DNA of 52,617 nt from Chloroflexi bacterium HGW-Chloroflexi-10 (GTDB taxonomy: Bacteria > Chloroflexota > Anaerolineae > Anaerolineales > Anaerolineaceae). Below the pieces are notes generated by a model. It ran no database searches and had not been told where the DNA came from. It worked only from the letters and a program-made list of their open reading frames with translations. The DNA lies in contig PHBZ01000039.1 in NCBI GenBank assembly GCA_002840755.1, forward strand, positions 1 through 52,617, read 5' to 3'. A program made the translations under genes and the position numbers. Positions 51,194-52,617 of the stretch are shown one piece after another (the first letter of the stretch is position 1; every line of letters starts with the position of its first letter).

Positions 51194-52440
51194 AAAAACT
51201 GCATGAGTGGAAAACACGGGGTTGGCTGAATAGCTGGGCGTTTGTCTCTGATCAAATTGTTATCGAATTCAATCCGGGCAGCGCTGTGAACATGCAGCCG
51301 TGGATCCAGACCGGCATTTGCGATCAATTGGGTGATATTAACGACAATCGTTTCGCCATCCCTGTTTACAGTGTTCCCGGTCTTTTTTATTCGCAGGATC
51401 ATTTTCAGACCAGCGTGGTTGCGGATGATTTTGCCAATGATCTCTGGATCTTGTTTTATACGCAGAACGATTATCTGCATTATGATCCCAAAACGGAAAA
51501 GACGACCCTTGGGCCGGATGGCAGGGATGCCGGCCATTTGATGAAGAATGTGTTCTATGGATTAAAGTTTAAGGAAGAGCTGTTGAGAACGGATCGGGAG
51601 GAAAACCTGGCTTTTTACAATAATACTGCGCAGAGAGAGTTCCTAATCCTCTCCCCCGAGCACGGGATCATTGAAATCGGATACCCTGTCAGGACGATTA
51701 TTTTCGATGAGACCGAAAATATCCGGGAGAACTACATTTCACTGGCTTCCATGAACACGGCGGATGAATTTCTGATTTATCTGCGCCAGCAAATCTACAA
51801 GATCTTATTCCCCGTGGAGAGATACAGACGCTTTGAGGAACTGGTCAAAAATTTCAGCAAAATCGTTGACCTGGCGAAAAGTGATTACAGCATTTACCTG
51901 AGCAAATTTTCCTTTGAGACTTTCAACCAGAACTTTCGCAAGGAGAAAAAGGAGTACTTTGCCTCCATCCGTGAAATATCCAACAAAATTCTCAGTTATG
52001 TAGCTTCGATTCCCGTGTCGATTTCGGCGACAGCTTATGCGGTTTACCAGGTTCAAACGGTGCCCACGTTTGCGTATACGGTGGTGGCGGCTTACCTGGT
52101 GTATTCGATTCTGACGGCTTTCTTTTTACGCCTGATCTGGATGGATACGAAAGAGCTGGGCGACCGGTTGATTGAGGACGTGAAAATTGTTAATGAGCGC
52201 GTGAAAATTGAAAGAGAGCTGGTTAACAGCGAGGCGGATAAGGTCAAAAATAAAATCCTGCGAGTCCAGTTTTTGATCTATTTGGTGCAGGGCTTCCTGG
52301 TGCTGCTTTCGATGGTGATTCTGAGCATGGCGTTGATGTTCCTGGGCCTGGACGTGCCACGCTTTTTGCTGTGTGTAGCGGCGCTCATTTTCCTGTATGC
52401 ATTGATCAACTTTTGGCCGATCGAAAAATTTTCGAAGTAA
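51172..52440 (+). CDS. Four-helix membrane protein coupled to the NA37-like protein
   Basis: Protein of 422 residues, family not recognised. Residues 1-270 are soluble, with alternating strands and a helical stretch (about 205-260). Four transmembrane helices lie at about 273-293, 302-325, 364-393 and 398-417; a charged coiled-coil-like stretch (about 326-362) separates the two hairpins and should be cytoplasmic. There is no signal peptide, so the large N-terminal part is probably cytoplasmic too. The ATG lies within the last codons of the upstream gene and has AGGAAGT in front, so translation is coupled. The two proteins likely work together. Confidence 0.75.
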   Translation: METREAVEKLHEWKTRGWLNSWAFVSDQIVIEFNPGSAVNMQPWIQTGICDQLGDINDNRFAIPVYSVPGLFYSQDHFQTSVVADDFANDLWILFYTQNDYLHYDPKTEKTTLGPDGRDAGHLMKNVFYGLKFKEELLRTDREENLAFYNNTAQREFLILSPEHGIIEIGYPVRTIIFDETENIRENYISLASMNTADEFLIYLRQQIYKILFPVERYRRFEELVKNFSKIVDLAKSDYSIYLSKFSFETFNQNFRKEKKEYFASIREISNKILSYVASIPVSISATAYAVYQVQTVPTFAYTVVAAYLVYSILTAFFLRLIWMDTKELGDRLIEDVKIVNERVKIERELVNSEADKVKNKILRVQFLIYLVQGFLVLLSMVILSMALMFLGLDVPRFLLCVAALIFLYALINFWPIEKFSK

Positions 52441-52553
52441 ATAGAGAAAAGTATTGTTGGCTGGTAGGGAGTAATGAATGTTAACTACATTGCATACTTA
52501 TTTAGTAACTGCTCAGACCTATAAATGAGTCTGAAGAGTAGGAGGAACAAAGG

Positions 52554-52617
52554 GTGAACCGGTCAAAGCCATTTGTAGAACATTCAACACTCGTTGTCCA
52601 TTTTTACGGGAAGTTGA
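52554..52617 (+). CDS. Start of a further gene, cut by the window edge
   Basis: A GTG at 52554 with AGGAGG eight bases upstream (52540-52545) opens a frame that runs to the end of the window (21 codons, MNRSKPFVEHSTLVVHFYGK...). Too little is visible to identify it. The 113 bases before it are not coding on inspection. Confidence 0.5.
   Translation, partial: MNRSKPFVEHSTLVVHFYGKL

Noticed and set aside
1..52617. CRISPR arrays, tRNA, rRNA, transposases
   Set aside because: Looked for and not seen: no regularly spaced repeats, no tRNA-like cloverleaf or rRNA sequence, and no transposase-like protein among the frames.

Overview
The window looks like chromosomal DNA from an anaerobic, saccharolytic member of Chloroflexota, probably class Anaerolineae. 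This rests on gene style, not on a marker gene: Thr/Pro-rich lipoprotein linkers, sugar ABC operons without their own ATPase, a GldF-GldG fusion with a DUF4340 partner, HisKA_3-type sensor kinases, and moderate GC with many weak Shine-Dalgarno sites. No rRNA, tRNA, insertion sequence or CRISPR array was recognised.

Layout. 1-2133 is the 3' part of a sugar ABC importer operon (binding-protein tail and two permeases). 2297-3268 is a membrane-anchored TPR protein. 3317-8099 (minus) is a GldA-like ATPase, a GldF-GldG fusion and a DUF4340 protein. 8241-11682 holds a PilZ protein behind a terminator-bearing leader, an HDOD protein, a DegV protein and a dUTPase. 11854-16288 is a very large propeller sensor kinase and its NarL-type regulator. 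16370-21579 (minus) holds a sulfotransferase, a GH133-type debranching enzyme and a holin-like/phosphodiesterase fusion.

22058-29275 is the clearest pathway: an autoregulated LacI repressor, binding protein, two permeases, GH65 phosphorylase and beta-phosphoglucomutase. An alpha-glucosyl disaccharide is imported, split by phosphate to beta-glucose-1-phosphate, and isomerised to glucose-6-phosphate. The ATPase must come from elsewhere in the genome. 29395-31638 is an MFS transporter with RNase PH. 31672-33079 (minus) is a small membrane protein and a DUF2877 (AllH-like) protein. Divergent from these, behind a leader of about 360 nt, is a cyclase-family hydrolase and a GNAT-like protein (33530-35177).

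35279-41691 is mainly signalling: a 7TM-PAS-GGDEF diguanylate cyclase, a metallo-beta-lactamase-fold hydrolase, a MerR regulator with a textbook 19-bp-spacer promoter, a lipoprotein alpha/beta hydrolase, and a kinase/regulator pair. 41888-44116 is a lipid or glycolipid cassette (acyltransferase, GT2, degenerate acyltransferase), convergent with a phosphoribosyltransferase-like protein of unknown role. 45381-49454 is a PadR-controlled MacB-type ABC system. 49968-52440 is a two-gene operon pairing an NA37/NdpA-like nucleoid protein with a four-helix membrane protein; another gene starts at the right edge.

The best candidates for undescribed biology are the NA37-like plus membrane-protein pair (50090-52440) and the cyclase/GNAT-like operon with its structured leader (33138-35177). 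The leader of the PilZ gene and a 36-bp perfect palindrome at 41752-41787 are the most interesting non-coding signals.
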